Assembly (NCBI GenBank): GCA_015075445.1
Contig: JABTUJ010000034.1
Location: 47,352-111,351 of the forward strand
Direction: 5' to 3'
DNA length: 64,000 bases
Origin: Verrucomicrobiales bacterium
Lineage (GTDB): Bacteria > Verrucomicrobiota > Verrucomicrobiia > Limisphaerales > J093
Shown: piece after piece, positions 16,678 through 25,300 of the stretch
How the letters are laid out: every line of letters begins with the position of its first letter
How positions within the stretch are numbered: position 1 is the stretch's first letter
Notes under the pieces: model-generated
The model's input: only the letters and a program-made list of their open reading frames with translations
Databases searched by the model: none
Told to the model about the DNA's origin: nothing
Program-made: the position numbers and the translations under genes

Positions 16678-19600
16678 TCACGAACAGCCGCTGCTCTCGC
16701 CGCAATTCGGGCAACGGAAACACTTGCCGTTGCGGATCATCACCTGGCCGCAGTTGGCGCAGGTGGGGGCGTCGAGCATGTTCACAATCTGGCTCGTCAA
16801 CGCGCGCCGGGCGGGGACCGGCGCCGTCGCTTCGCGCCCGTTCCCCTTGGCCTCCGGCGGCGTCGCAGGCTTCACCGTGATGGCCAGGTCGTCATCGTCC
16901 ACGGACAGCTCGGGGACCGGCTTGTTGACCCGCCGGGCGATCTCCTCGCGCAGACCCGGGATGGCCAGTTCCTGTTGTCCCCGGTCCGGGGCGTGCTCCT
17001 CGCGGTAGCCCGGCAGGAACTGGAAGGCCAGCCACCGGAAGATGTAATCCGTCAGGGACGACGCCGTGGGCAGCTCCCGGTTCTTGGTGAAGCCGCTGGG
17101 CTCGAACCGCTGGTGGGAGAACTTGCGCACCAGGGCCTCGAGCGGCACGCCGTACTGCAGCGCCAGACTGGTCAGCGTCGCCGTCGTGTCCATGAGGCCC
17201 CCGATGGTCGAGCCTTCCTTCGCCATCGTGATGAACAACTCGCCCGGCTGGCCGTCCTCGAACAGCCCCACGTTCAGGTAGCCTTCGTGCCCGGCGATGA
17301 TGAACTTGTGATTCACCGCCATCCGGGTCTCCGGCAGGCGCCGCCGCAGCGGCCGGCCTGTCTCGGCCCGCAACCGCGCCAGATCGGCCTCGACCTCGCG
17401 CAACCGCGCCGCCAGCGCCTCGGCATCGCCCGCTCCCGCCGCCCCTTCGCCGCCCGCCTTGCGGCTGGTGTTCAAGGGTTGCGAGCGCTTTGAGCCGTCG
17501 CGGTAAATCGCCACGCACTTGAGTCCCATGCGCCAGGCCTCGAGGTACGTGTCCCGGATCTCCCGCGGCGTGGCCTCGGTGGGCATGTTCACGGTCTTGG
17601 AGATCGCTCCGCTGATGAACGGCTGCGAGGCGGCCATCATCTTGAGGTGGGCCAGGTAGTGGATGCTGCGGCTGCCCTGGGCAGGCTTGAAGGCACAGTC
17701 GAACACCGCCAGATGCGCAGGCTTGAGGCCCGACGCAACGCGGTCCCCCGCCTTCGCACGGTTCTCCTTGACGCGCGCATGCTCCGCCTTGAGCACCACA
17801 TCTTCGATCGTGTCGAACTCCTCGATGTGCTCGAGGATGCGCGCGCTCTCGGCCTGGCCGTAACCCAGCCGCCGCAAGGCCTCCGGGACCGTGCGGTTGA
17901 CGATCTTCAGCATCCCGCCCCCGGCCAGGACCTTGTATTTCACCAGCGCAATGTCGGGCTCGATGCCAGTCGTGTCGCAGTCCATGAGGAACGCGATGGT
18001 CCCGGTGGGCGCGAGCACGGTGACCTGGGCGTTGCGATAGCCCTGTTTGCGCCCCACGGCCAGGGCATCCTCCCACGATTGACGCGCCTCGTGCTTGAGG
18101 TAGCCGAACTCCTCGCTGGGATGGATCTCCTCCACCGCGGCCCGGTGCTGCTCGATCACCCGCTGCATGGACGCCACGTTGTCCCGTTGCAGGGGCCGCG
18201 CCACCCCGCCGCAGCGGGCATCGCGATAGCCCGGGAACGGACGCAGCCGCGTGGCCATCTCCGCGCTTTGGCGGTAGGCCTCGCCCGTCATGATGGCGGT
18301 GAGGGCCCCCGCCAGCGCGCGGCCTTCGTCCGAGTCGTAGGGCAGCCCGTAGCTCATCACCAGCGAGCCGAGGTTGGCGTAGCCGAGCCCCAGCGTGCGG
18401 AACCGGTGCGAATTCTCCGCGATGACCTGGGTCGGGTAACTCGCGTTGTCCACGAGGATCTCCTGTGCCGTGATGAAGAGGCGCACGGCGGCCTTGAACC
18501 GGGCAACATCGAACCGGCCGTCCTCGCGCTTGAACTTGAGCAGGTTTAGCGACGCGAGATTGCAGGCGGTGTTGTTCAGAAACACATACTCGCTGCAAGG
18601 GTTGGTCGAGTGGATGGGCTCGGTGCCCGCGCAAGTGTGCCACTTCTGGATCGCACCGTCGTACTGCAACCCGGGATCGCCGCAGACCCAGGTGCCCTCG
18701 GCCACCTGGTCCAGCAGCTTCGAGGCATCCTTCCGCTCGAGGGGTTCGCCCGTGGTCACCGCCCGGGTCACCCATTCCCGTCCCTCGACCGCCGCCTGCA
18801 TGAAGGCATCGGAGACGCGCACGGACAGGTTCTCGTTCTGGTACATGACCGAGCCGTAAGCGTCGCCGTTGAACGAGCCGTCGTAGCCCTGCTCGATGAG
18901 GGCCCAGGCTTTCTTCTCCTCCTTCATCTTGGCCGTGATGAACTCCTCGATGTCCCCGTGCCAGTCGTGCAGGGTGTTCATCTTGGCCGCCCGCCGCGTC
19001 TTGCCTCCCGATTTCACGACGTTCGCCACCTGGTCGTAGACCTTTAGGAAGCTCATCGGCCCGCTCGGCCGGCCGCCGCCCGAGAGCTTCTCCTTGCTCG
19101 AGCGGATCGGCGAAAGGTCCGTGCCCGTGCCCGAGCCGAACTTGAACAGCATCGCCTCCGCGTAGGCGAGGTTCATGATGCTCTCCATGTTGTCCTCCAC
19201 CGACTGGATGAAGCAGGCGCTGCACTGCGGGTACTCGTACTGCGTGCCCGCCCGCCGCGCCTCACCCGCCTGCGGGTCCCAGTGCCAGTTGCCCCGGTCC
19301 GAGTGCTGCCCGATGCCGTACTGGTGAAACAGCCCGACGTTGAACCAGACCGGCGAGTTGAACGCGCCGTACTGGTTCAGGCACAGCCACGTCAGCTCCT
19401 GGTAGAACACCTCGCCGTCCGCCGGTGAGAAATACCCGTCCTGCACGCCCCAATCCGCGATGGTTCGCGTGACCCGGTGGATGAGCTGGCGCACCGAATG
19501 CTCGCGCTCCGGCTTGGCCGGGTCCCCGTAGAAGTACTTCGAACACACGACCTTCGTCGCCAACTGCGACCAGGACTTCGGCACCTCGACGTTGTCCTGA

Positions 19601-19824
19601 CGAAACACGGTCTTGCCGGCGTCATCGGTGATCTCGGCCGTCCGACGTTCCCACTCGACCTGGTCAAAGGGGCTGACGTTGGCATCGCTGAACACCCGCT
19701 CGAACGTCAGGCGCTGGCCACGCGACGGCTTGCGCGGAGTTCGGGAGCCGGTCACGGGCACGGAGCGGCGGCGGTTGGCAGGGACCGACGGCGACGTGGC
19801 GATGGGAGCAGGGGCGTCAATCAT
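16678..19824 (-). CDS. nrdJ: adenosylcobalamin-dependent (class II) ribonucleotide reductase
   Basis: 1,048 residues, the length of long class II enzymes. Landmarks: SACFIQSVEDNMESIM (first active-site cysteine region), GSGTGTDLSPIRSS (substrate-binding loop), NPCSEYVFLNNTACNLASLN with the NPCSE cysteine, and APTGTIAFLMDCDTTGIEPD. A C-terminal zinc-ribbon, CANCGQVMIRNGKCFRCPNCG, ends in SSGCS, which supplies the reducing cysteines. It makes deoxynucleotides using B12, independent of oxygen, which fits an aerobe without NrdAB in view. A linker of about 120 residues with a charged helix (LAARLREVEADLARLRAE) precedes the C-terminal domains. The gene has its own terminator. No clear cobalamin riboswitch was found upstream. 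Confidence 0.95.
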   Translation of the reverse strand: MIDAPAPIATSPSVPANRRRSVPVTGSRTPRKPSRGQRLTFERVFSDANVSPFDQVEWERRTAEITDDAGKTVFRQDNVEVPKSWSQLATKVVCSKYFYGDPAKPEREHSVRQLIHRVTRTIADWGVQDGYFSPADGEVFYQELTWLCLNQYGAFNSPVWFNVGLFHQYGIGQHSDRGNWHWDPQAGEARRAGTQYEYPQCSACFIQSVEDNMESIMNLAYAEAMLFKFGSGTGTDLSPIRSSKEKLSGGGRPSGPMSFLKVYDQVANVVKSGGKTRRAAKMNTLHDWHGDIEEFITAKMKEEKKAWALIEQGYDGSFNGDAYGSVMYQNENLSVRVSDAFMQAAVEGREWVTRAVTTGEPLERKDASKLLDQVAEGTWVCGDPGLQYDGAIQKWHTCAGTEPIHSTNPCSEYVFLNNTACNLASLNLLKFKREDGRFDVARFKAAVRLFITAQEILVDNASYPTQVIAENSHRFRTLGLGYANLGSLVMSYGLPYDSDEGRALAGALTAIMTGEAYRQSAEMATRLRPFPGYRDARCGGVARPLQRDNVASMQRVIEQHRAAVEEIHPSEEFGYLKHEARQSWEDALAVGRKQGYRNAQVTVLAPTGTIAFLMDCDTTGIEPDIALVKYKVLAGGGMLKIVNRTVPEALRRLGYGQAESARILEHIEEFDTIEDVVLKAEHARVKENRAKAGDRVASGLKPAHLAVFDCAFKPAQGSRSIHYLAHLKMMAASQPFISGAISKTVNMPTEATPREIRDTYLEAWRMGLKCVAIYRDGSKRSQPLNTSRKAGGEGAAGAGDAEALAARLREVEADLARLRAETGRPLRRRLPETRMAVNHKFIIAGHEGYLNVGLFEDGQPGELFITMAKEGSTIGGLMDTTATLTSLALQYGVPLEALVRKFSHQRFEPSGFTKNRELPTASSLTDYIFRWLAFQFLPGYREEHAPDRGQQELAIPGLREEIARRVNKPVPELSVDDDDLAITVKPATPPEAKGNGREATAPVPARRALTSQIVNMLDAPTCANCGQVMIRNGKCFRCPNCGESSGCS

Positions 19825-20042
19825 GGCAGTGGCTGGTTCTAAGTCGTTGCAGTGGTCGAAGGCCGGGCGGCATCGGCTGGCCGTGTGAGCTTGCGTCTAA
19901 AACTGGATCACCCTTCCCAAGACGTCGGCCAAACCGCGGTACCGGAGGCTCGCCGACACCCCATTTAGTTGGGTGATGGACCGCAGCGTAGTACAACCGA
20001 TTGTGGTCGCAAGGGTTTTTTTCGGAAATTTCACTTCCGCCG

Positions 20043-20654
20043 CTAGCGGCTCCCCGACAGAGCTTTAGCGCACCCAATCCGCGGTGGCGCGTGGGCTTCC
20101 GACACCCAAACAAGGCTGGCTTCCGGCAGTGCATCGTACAACGGCATAAGGTCGCCCGCCGCCAGATGGACGCAACCGCGCGAGGCCGGCCGGCCCAGTG
20201 TCAGTTCGTCCCCAACGCCATGCACGTAAATGAACCGCCGGAACGAATCCACCGCGTCCCCCCGGTTGCGACCCGGTTCCAGCCCCTCCAGCCACAGAAT
20301 CCGGTGGGCAATGGCCGCGTTCGGCCGGCCCTGCCAGGTGTATCCCACCGGTTGGCGCGCCTCGAATACCGTCCCGACCGGCCAGCCACCCCCCGACTTG
20401 CGCGCCACCCGATGCAGCCCCCGTGGAGTCCGATGTGAATCCGCCTGTTCGCCGACCCCGAACCGCGAGGTGGAGGCCACCAGACGACGGCGCATCTGGT
20501 ACACCAGGCCGGAAGTTCCCCGGCCTCGGACACACCACTCCACACACTGACTCCCCACCCAGACCAGCAAGACCTGCCGCGTGAGCTGCACGCCCAACCG
20601 ACGACAGCTCAGCAGAAACGGCCGGGGAAGCCGCACGGGGCGGCCAAAGGACAT
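20043..20654 (-). CDS. L,D-transpeptidase (YkuD/ErfK-type)
   Basis: 203 residues from the ATG at 20654. The active-site block is IYVHGVGDELTLGRP then ASRGCVHL: the histidine, then serine and catalytic cysteine of the HG...SxGC pattern of YkuD-domain enzymes that form 3-3 cross-links in peptidoglycan or attach lipoproteins. The early segment (RPFLLSCRRLGVQLTRQVLLVWVGSQCVEW) does not look like a clean signal peptide. ARKSGGGWPVGTVFEAR resembles the strand before the YkuD core. The start is uncertain: the frame stays open to 20744. It stands alone between nrdJ and argA on the same strand. Confidence 0.72.
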   Translation of the reverse strand: MSFGRPVRLPRPFLLSCRRLGVQLTRQVLLVWVGSQCVEWCVRGRGTSGLVYQMRRRLVASTSRFGVGEQADSHRTPRGLHRVARKSGGGWPVGTVFEARQPVGYTWQGRPNAAIAHRILWLEGLEPGRNRGDAVDSFRRFIYVHGVGDELTLGRPASRGCVHLAAGDLMPLYDALPEASLVWVSEAHAPPRIGCAKALSGSR

Positions 20655-20770
20655 CGTCGGCCCATGGGGTCCGGGGTTCTCCCACTCCCGCGTCGCGAAA
20701 CAAGGCGACCCCGCTCTCCGGGGCACGGGCAGGAAGGACAACATGCGATCGGGGGCGAAGGGAGGAGCGG

Positions 20771-22051
20771 CTACTTCAGATGCTTCACCAGGACCTTCGA
20801 GCGACGGCCGGTCTGCTCATACTTCTCCCGCCGGACCGGCGGGAGATCCTCCGGGGAACCCTCGGCGAAGCCGCCCTTCGACTGGAAGTAGGTGAAGGCC
20901 TGGGTCGAGAGGGCGCAGAGCGTCTGCAGCCCCTGCTCGCGCGCCCTTCGTTCAACGAACTGCAGCAGCTTCCGTCCCACGCCCTGGTTCTCGTGCGAGG
21001 GCTTGACGCACAGGCAGGCCAACTCGCCCACGCCGTGGTCCGGATACGTGTGCAACGCCACACAGCCCACCGGGTTCTTGTCCGTCTCGAACAGGTAGTA
21101 ATCCGCCAGTTGCCGCTCGATGCTCGCCCGCGTGCGCTTGACGATCTCCTCGTTCTCGACCGAGGGCTGGATGAGCTTGAGGATGCTGGGAATATCCTTC
21201 TTCAAGGCGCGCCGGATCTGCTGGTACTCATTGGCATAAACGAGCGTGCCGACCCCTTCGTTCGAGAACACCTCGGTCAGCAGCGCCTCGTCCACACATC
21301 CGTTGATCACATGCACGCGCGGAACCCCCGCCCGACAGGCGGCGGCGGCGTGGATCGCCTTCGAGAGGAGGTCGGCGCCAAAGCCGCTCCGCTGCTCGGT
21401 CAGCAGCCGCTGCAGATCGCTGGCCAGCACCTGCCGCAGCAGCCGGCCTTCGTGTGCAAGACCATCGTACGAGGTGACGAAGATCACCTTCACGGCCTTG
21501 ATCGCCTCAGCCACGGCCACCGCCACGCCGTCCGAGTTCACCCGGTAGGTGCGCCCTTCGCCGTCAAAACCCAACGGCGGAATCACCGGGATGATGCCAT
21601 CCTGCAGCAAGGCCAGCAGCAGCTCCGTGTCCACCCGTTCGACCTTGCCCGTCAATTGCTGGTCCACGCCCTGCAGAATCCCCGTCGGATGCGCCACGAT
21701 CGCGTTCGGGCAGGCCGCGCGCAGATCCTGCGTCGCCAGGCCCTCGAGGATCTCGTGCGTCAGCCGGTTCGACGCCGTCAGCGCCAGCCGCAACGTCTCC
21801 GGATCCGTCACCCCCGTCCCGTCCAGATTCGAGGCCGCCACCGCCTGCTGCTGCGCCAGAAGCCGGATCTGGGCCGAGGCGCCATGGACCAGCACCACCC
21901 GGATGCTGAGCGAACGCAGCACGGCCACATCCATCAGGATGTTCGCGAAGTTCTCGTCCGTCACGATCACCCCATCCAGGCTGATGACGAACGGCTTCTC
22001 CCGGAAGCGCGGTATGTATTGCAGGATGCCCCGCAGGTCGGTTGGTTTCAC
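20771..22051 (-). CDS. argA: amino-acid N-acetyltransferase (N-acetylglutamate synthase)
   Basis: 426 residues from a GTG at 22051, which gives the expected ArgA N-terminus (KPTDLRGILQYIPRFREK). The first 270 residues are the amino-acid-kinase-like domain (VLVHGASAQIRLLAQQQ, IIPVIPPLGFDGEGR, NSDGVAVAVAEAIKA), which binds arginine and glutamate. The last 150 residues are the GNAT domain (GVGELACLCVKPSHENQGVG, then RKLLQFVERRAREQG with the acetyl-CoA-binding Q/RxxGxG/A loop). It catalyses the first step of arginine synthesis. The open frame continues upstream to 22318 but that part is not family-like. It is divergent from the large secreted protein; an inverted repeat lies between them (22194-22210). 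Confidence 0.9.
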   Translation of the reverse strand: MKPTDLRGILQYIPRFREKPFVISLDGVIVTDENFANILMDVAVLRSLSIRVVLVHGASAQIRLLAQQQAVAASNLDGTGVTDPETLRLALTASNRLTHEILEGLATQDLRAACPNAIVAHPTGILQGVDQQLTGKVERVDTELLLALLQDGIIPVIPPLGFDGEGRTYRVNSDGVAVAVAEAIKAVKVIFVTSYDGLAHEGRLLRQVLASDLQRLLTEQRSGFGADLLSKAIHAAAACRAGVPRVHVINGCVDEALLTEVFSNEGVGTLVYANEYQQIRRALKKDIPSILKLIQPSVENEEIVKRTRASIERQLADYYLFETDKNPVGCVALHTYPDHGVGELACLCVKPSHENQGVGRKLLQFVERRAREQGLQTLCALSTQAFTYFQSKGGFAEGSPEDLPPVRREKYEQTGRRSKVLVKHLK

Positions 22052-22390
22052 GGTGGTCGGATTCCGAAGGCCGCGGTTATTCAGGCGGAGTCCCTCGCCG
22101 TCGCGCAATGCTTTTCTGCGACACGCCTTGCTGCGCAGCACCCAGCAGACCCGGCTCCAACACGGCGCACTCAAATAAGTACAATGCATGAATTCAAGAA
22201 TTTTTCTTGACGGCCCATCTGCTCGTGCTACCCCTTCCGCCGTGGTGAGGACCCAGCGACTCAACGATGCCGCCGCCGCGAGCGCCCCAACCGGCGAGCC
22301 GGTGCGCCCGGCTTGCACGAGACCCCGGGTAGACCCCGAGTTCTGTCCCGCTTCCTCCCGCGTTTTCCTTCCGCCACCCCTCCGGATCTC
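22052..22390. other. divergent intergenic region argA / large secreted protein
   Basis: 339 bp, no gene supported. It contains the 17-bp inverted repeat at 22194-22210. On the plus strand it also has TTGACG (22207-22212) followed after 16 bp by TACCCC (22229-22234), a plausible weak promoter for the secreted protein with a leader of about 150 nt. Confidence 0.45.
22194..22210. promoter_or_regulatory. candidate operator, TCAAGAA-N3-TTCTTGA
   Basis: Perfect 7-bp inverted repeat with a 3-bp spacer, overlapping the TTGACG box of the rightward promoter. The size and spacing suit a dimeric repressor. AT-rich in an otherwise GC-rich gap. No regulator is identified. Confidence 0.4.
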
Positions 22391-25300
22391 ATGACCAGGC
22401 AGCGTGTCCTTTGGCTTGTCGCTCTCGGCTCCGTCGTCGGTGCCGTGGGCGTGCTCACCCAGGCACCCTCACCCCCGGCGCTGAGCGTGCAGCCCCAGCC
22501 TCCGCAGTCGGTGCGGATCGCGTGGCCCGCCGCCGCGGGCGAGTACGTCCTCGAGGCGACCCCCCGCCTCGGACCCGGGGCCCTCTGGGAACCCGTCGGG
22601 CAGCCCGTGGTGCCGGACGGCGACCGCCTCGCCGTGGCTGTTTCGGTCCAGGGCCAGACGCGCTACTTCCGCCTGCGCGCCGCAGGGCCGCAGCCGCTGA
22701 CCGTGGTGGAAGGCACGTCGCCTCCCAACGGTTCCCACGGTGTCTCGGTGACCCGCGGCACGATCTTCGACTTCTCCGCGCCCCTGGCGGCTGACACGAT
22801 GCTCGACACCACGAAGCTGTCCGCCGAATTCGGCGGCCGCCGTTTGCTGGCCCGGGTCGAGCTCTCCCAGGACCGCCGCCGCGCCACGTTGTTCTACCTC
22901 GAGGACCTGCCGGCCGGCGCCCGGGTACGCGTCACGCTCGATGCGACGGACCTCCGCGATGCCTCGGGCCAACTCGTGGACGCGGATGGCGACGGCCAGC
23001 CGGGCGGGCGACGTTCGATCTTCTTCGACACCTTCAGCGCCACGCCGCTCGCCACCACCGGGGTCATCGGCCATGTCTTTGCCTCCGACGCCGAGCCGGG
23101 CGGCCGGCCGGGCGAATTCGTCAACCGCCCCCTCGCAGGCGTGACCATCACCGTGGATGGCGCCGAGGAAACCCTGCGCGCGGTCACCGATGCCACCGGG
23201 TTCTTCAAGCTGCAACCGGCCCCCGTGGGGCGCTTCTTCGTGCACGTGGATGGTCGCACTGCGGCTGGGAGCAACTGGCCCAACGGCGACTACTACCCCT
23301 TCATCGGCAAGGCCTGGGAGGCAGTCGCCGGACGCGAGGACAACCTGGCGGCGGGCAGCGGCGAGATCTTCCTGCCGCGGGTTCGCCAAGGCACCCTCCA
23401 ACCCGTGAGCGCCACGGAGGACACCCGAGTGACCTTCCCGCCCGAAGTCGTCCAGGAAAACCCGGCGCTCCAAGGGGTCGAAGTCGTCGTCCCAGCCAAC
23501 TCCCTGTTTGCCAACGACGGCAACCGCGGGGGACGCGTCGGGATTGCCCCCGTGCCCCCGGACCGTCTGCCTGAACCGCTCCCGCCAGGTCTGGCACTGC
23601 CGCTGGTCATCACGATCCAAACCGACGGGGCCATGAACTTCGACGTGCCGGCCCCCGTACGCTTTCCGAATCTCCCCGATCCTCGCACGGGCCAGAAGCT
23701 GCCGCCCGGGGCCAAGAGTGCGCTCTGGAGCTTCAACCACGACACCGGCAGGTGGGAACTCGGCGGCCCCATGACCGTCACGGCCGATGGCAATTTCGTC
23801 GAGACCGACCCGGGCGTCGGGGTCCGGCAACCGGGCTGGCACGGCACCTTCCCCGGTTCGGACGGTAACTGCGACAATCTCCTTGGCGGCGGTGATGGCG
23901 ACGGTGACGGTGATGGCGACGGCGACGGCGACGGCGATGGCGATGGCGACGGAGACGGCGACGGAGACGGGGATGGGGATGGGGATGGTGACGGGGACGG
24001 AGACGGAGACGGGGACGGGGATGGCGACGGCGATGGCGATGGCGATGGCGATGGCGACGGGGATGGGGATGGCGACGGCGACTGCGAGGGTTTGGGACCG
24101 GCCTGCGGCGCCAACGCCCCGGGCCCCGTGGACCAGAGCGATTGGCCCATCACCAGCGACGACACCGACGCGGGCGGCAACTACACCAGCCACCGCGGCT
24201 TCGAAATCCAGGGAGGCGTCTGCTTCGACGCCGGCTCGCAGACCTGGAGGTTCCGCGTCTCCCGGCTCGTCTGGCGCGGCAAGATCAACACCAGCCTGAA
24301 CAGCGGTTTCGTGAGCACCGAACCCGTAATCGGCGCAGGCGGAAACGTGGTCGCCGGCAACTACTGCGCCATCATCGACGAGTTGGCAGGCTACCTCGGT
24401 CGCGGCCGCGGTTCCTGGCACCTGCGCGCCGCCAGTCTCGCCCACGAGGTGCATCACCGGGACGTGGACTGGCCCGGCATTCTGGGGCCCCTTTGGCAAA
24501 ATATCGAGGCGGCCATTGAGGCTGAATCGGTGCCTTGCGACCGGGATGCCGCCGAAGCCGAGCTGATTCTCGGCGCACGCGTGGCCCAGCACCAGACCTC
24601 GCTGCAAACCCAGTTCGTCAACGGGGTGAGCGCCTTCAACGTGGGCCATGACGGAGCGCGCACCGACGGCGCCTACCAGGCCGGTCAGGCGGTCCTCGAC
24701 GGCAGGATCACCGAAATCCGCAATCACGCCACAGCCCAGGGATGGACCCCGTGTCCTCCGTTCTTCCTGGCCCGCCATCTGGCGGGACTGGCGGCCCCGG
24801 GCGGAGCCACGCTCGTGCGTCTGGAAGTCAGCGCCCCGGAAACCACGCTGACCCCGGGCCGGACGATCCAACTGCGCATCGTGGGCGTCTACAACGACGG
24901 CAGCCGCATCGATCTCACAAGCTCCCCGCTCTCCGTCTATCAGAGCCCGCGTCCGGACGTGGCCACCGTCAGCGCCGGCGGGCAGGTCACGGCGGTCGCG
25001 GCCGGAATCGCCCACCTGGTGGTGAACCACGCGCTGGGGATCGACGGCCATCCCATCTTTGGCTCGGTCACTATCACCGTTCCCGCGCCCGACGACCTCG
25101 ACAACGATGGCATGCCCGACGACTGGGAACGCGCCAACGGCCTCAACCCGAATGATCCGCGCGACGCGCTGGCCGATGCCGACGGAGACGGCCTCCGGAA
25201 CCGCACCGAGTACGAGCTCGGCACGAATCCGCGCAACCGCGACACGGACGGCGACGGCCGCAGTGATTTCCGCGAGACCCTGGACGGCACGGACCCGCTC

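Noticed and set aside
19825..20042. Possible cobalamin riboswitch upstream of nrdJ
   Set aside because: A stretch on the minus strand (GGGAAGGGTGATCC) faintly resembles the riboswitch core, and GCCACTG occurs next to the start, but I could not fold a complete B12 element. A covariance-model scan with a strong hit would reverse this.
23891..24082. CRISPR-like or tandem-repeat array
   Set aside because: The repeats are 6-bp units with no spacers and lie in frame inside a protein gene.
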